From Gammaproteobacteria bacterium (GTDB lineage: Bacteria > Pseudomonadota > Gammaproteobacteria > UBA5335), in NCBI GenBank assembly GCA_011620145.1, contig WOZT01000006.1:1-6235 (forward strand): DNA of 6,235 nt, read 5' to 3'. Every line of letters begins with the position of its first letter. The first letter of the stretch is position 1. The notes beneath the pieces are model-generated. The model was not told where the DNA came from. It made no database searches and was given only the letters and a program-made list of their open reading frames with translations. Below are positions 5,128 through 6,235 of this stretch, piece by piece. A program made the position numbers and the translations under genes.

Positions 5128-6235
5128 AAAACTTGTGGGCACCGTGGGGACCCAGGCTCATGATGTATTGCAGGATCAGCGCGTTATCCGTGTTGTCCTG
5201 CAGGGATTTGTCGTGGTTGTACTGCAGCCGGAAGCGCGAGAATTCCGACGGGGAATAGTCGGTCATCAGGCTCCATCGGGTCGGATTGAAGTCCGGCATA
5301 TCCAGCAAGGCGCGATTCACGCCCGCATTCACCGAACCGGCATCCAGTCGGTCATAGCGCACACCGGTACGCCAGCGCGGCATGAACTGATAGATCGCCT
5401 GGGCGTAACCGCCGGATTGAGCGCTGTCGTAGCGATCCTGGAGGCCGGTGCAGGCGCCGCCTTCGAGCAGATTGTCCTGGCATTGCAGGTCGCCATTTTC
5501 GTCGCGCTTGAAGTATTCCGTGGCGAAGATGAGATTGCGCTGCTGTGCGTTGCCCTCGGGCGCCCATTTCCAGACGAAATCAGCGATCCAGGTCGCGGAG
5601 GTCCCTGAAAAACGGGTCAGCGCGTCCACCGCGTTCACATCACTGAGGGTCGACTCCCGGTCGCGCGGCGCCGCGTGCAGGTAGGACAGCCCACCACGCC
5701 AGGAATTCGAGGCGCCCACATCACCGCCCAGATGGGCGAATCCCGCCCAGGAACCCGCGCCGTTCTTGTCGGCGCCGTTATCGGAGCCCGGAAAGAACTG
5801 CCCCTTGGCGACTTCGGCGCCCAGCTCCATGAACAGCTCGGTCGGCGCCAGCCAGCGCAGTTGCAGGCCGTCCTGGACCAGATGTTCGCCGAACAGCGCG
5901 GAATACATCAGGTTGTTGTCGGCAAAATCCCAGGCATGCGGGTGTTTTTCGTTCTGGTAGCCGACACCGGATAGAAAACGGCCGGCTTTCAGCGTCAGAC
6001 CATTGCCCAAGCCCAGGCTCTGGAACCAGGCCTCTTCCACTTCCGCCTGATCGTCGACCATCGCCAGATTGACGAAGCCGCGCAGATAGGGATCGATATT
6101 GGAAGCCAGCACCAGCTCGGTGGCGTCCAGGCTGAAGCCTCGCGCCACCGACCCGGGGGCGTCGACCGGCATGAAGCCGGTGATCGGCCGCTCGCCGCCG
6201 GCGCGGTCGATATAGGCGCCCTGCAGGATCAGCGA
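5126..6235 (-). CDS. Outer-membrane beta-barrel protein linked to zinc uptake (partial, 5' end beyond window)
   Basis: The last 369 residues are visible and the frame stays open to the right edge, so the start and signal peptide are missing. An in-frame Met at 6172 is not the start, because the upstream residues SLILQGAYIDRAGGERPITG continue the family pattern. The chain consists of amphipathic beta-strand pairs such as LRGFVNLAMVD, LQLRWLAPTELFMELGAEV, WRTGVRYDRL and FSRFRLQYNHD. It ends in LILQYIMSLGPHGAHKF with the C-terminal Phe recognised by the BAM machinery. There is no TonB plug domain in the visible part. Similar barrels beside zinc ABC genes in Proteobacteria are often annotated as zinc-regulated outer-membrane proteins, sometimes misnamed TonB-dependent receptors. 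Its likely role is passage of metal or a metal chelate through the outer membrane. Cys252 and Cys262 (fragment numbering) lie in a likely surface loop. It is the first visible gene of the operon, so the promoter and any Zur site lie outside the window. Confidence 0.82.
   Translation of the reverse strand, partial: SLILQGAYIDRAGGERPITGFMPVDAPGSVARGFSLDATELVLASNIDPYLRGFVNLAMVDDQAEVEEAWFQSLGLGNGLTLKAGRFLSGVGYQNEKHPHAWDFADNNLMYSALFGEHLVQDGLQLRWLAPTELFMELGAEVAKGQFFPGSDNGADKNGAGSWAGFAHLGGDVGASNSWRGGLSYLHAAPRDRESTLSDVNAVDALTRFSGTSATWIADFVWKWAPEGNAQQRNLIFATEYFKRDENGDLQCQDNLLEGGACTGLQDRYDSAQSGGYAQAIYQFMPRWRTGVRYDRLDAGSVNAGVNRALLDMPDFNPTRWSLMTDYSPSEFSRFRLQYNHDKSLQDNTDNALILQYIMSLGPHGAHKF

Overview
The window is GC-rich, tightly packed bacterial DNA. 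Its protein families (a YhjE-like MHS transporter, a Gram-negative outer-membrane beta-barrel ending in Phe, and a cluster-9-type metal ABC importer) point to a beta- or gammaproteobacterium. No rRNA, tRNA, CRISPR array, insertion sequence or phage gene is visible, and the species cannot be named from the sequence.

Layout. Bases 1-216 are an upstream region with no convincing gene. A plus-strand MFS/MHS symporter gene follows (217-1512). It converges on a minus-strand gene (1623-3089) for a 488-residue exported protein of unknown function, and paired hairpins lie between the two stop codons. Next is a 364-bp non-coding stretch (3090-3453). It holds the leader of the unknown gene, with a perfect palindrome and an adjacent hairpin, and a likely terminator for the operon to its right. 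The rest is a minus-strand operon read from the right edge leftwards: an outer-membrane porin-like protein (5126 to beyond 6235, 5' end missing), a periplasmic metal-binding protein (4212-5114) and an ABC-3 family metal permease (3454-4215). The stop of the porin gene overlaps the ribosome binding site of the next gene, and the last two genes share an ATGA overlap, so the three are almost certainly cotranscribed and translationally coupled.

How the genes work together. The operon reads as a transenvelope metal uptake route, most likely for zinc. The barrel would admit metal through the outer membrane, the binding protein would capture it in the periplasm, and the permease would carry it across the inner membrane. 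The ATPase that must power the permease is not in the window. It is either upstream of the barrel gene or elsewhere in the genome. The binding protein and permease differ from E. coli ZnuA/ZnuB: there is no His-rich loop, the late acidic ligand segment is altered, and the permease has a DLAIAQ signature and a His cluster in a loop. They appear to be a distinct subfamily. The MFS gene and the 488-residue exported protein show no clear functional tie to the operon. The most obvious undescribed item is the 488-residue protein.
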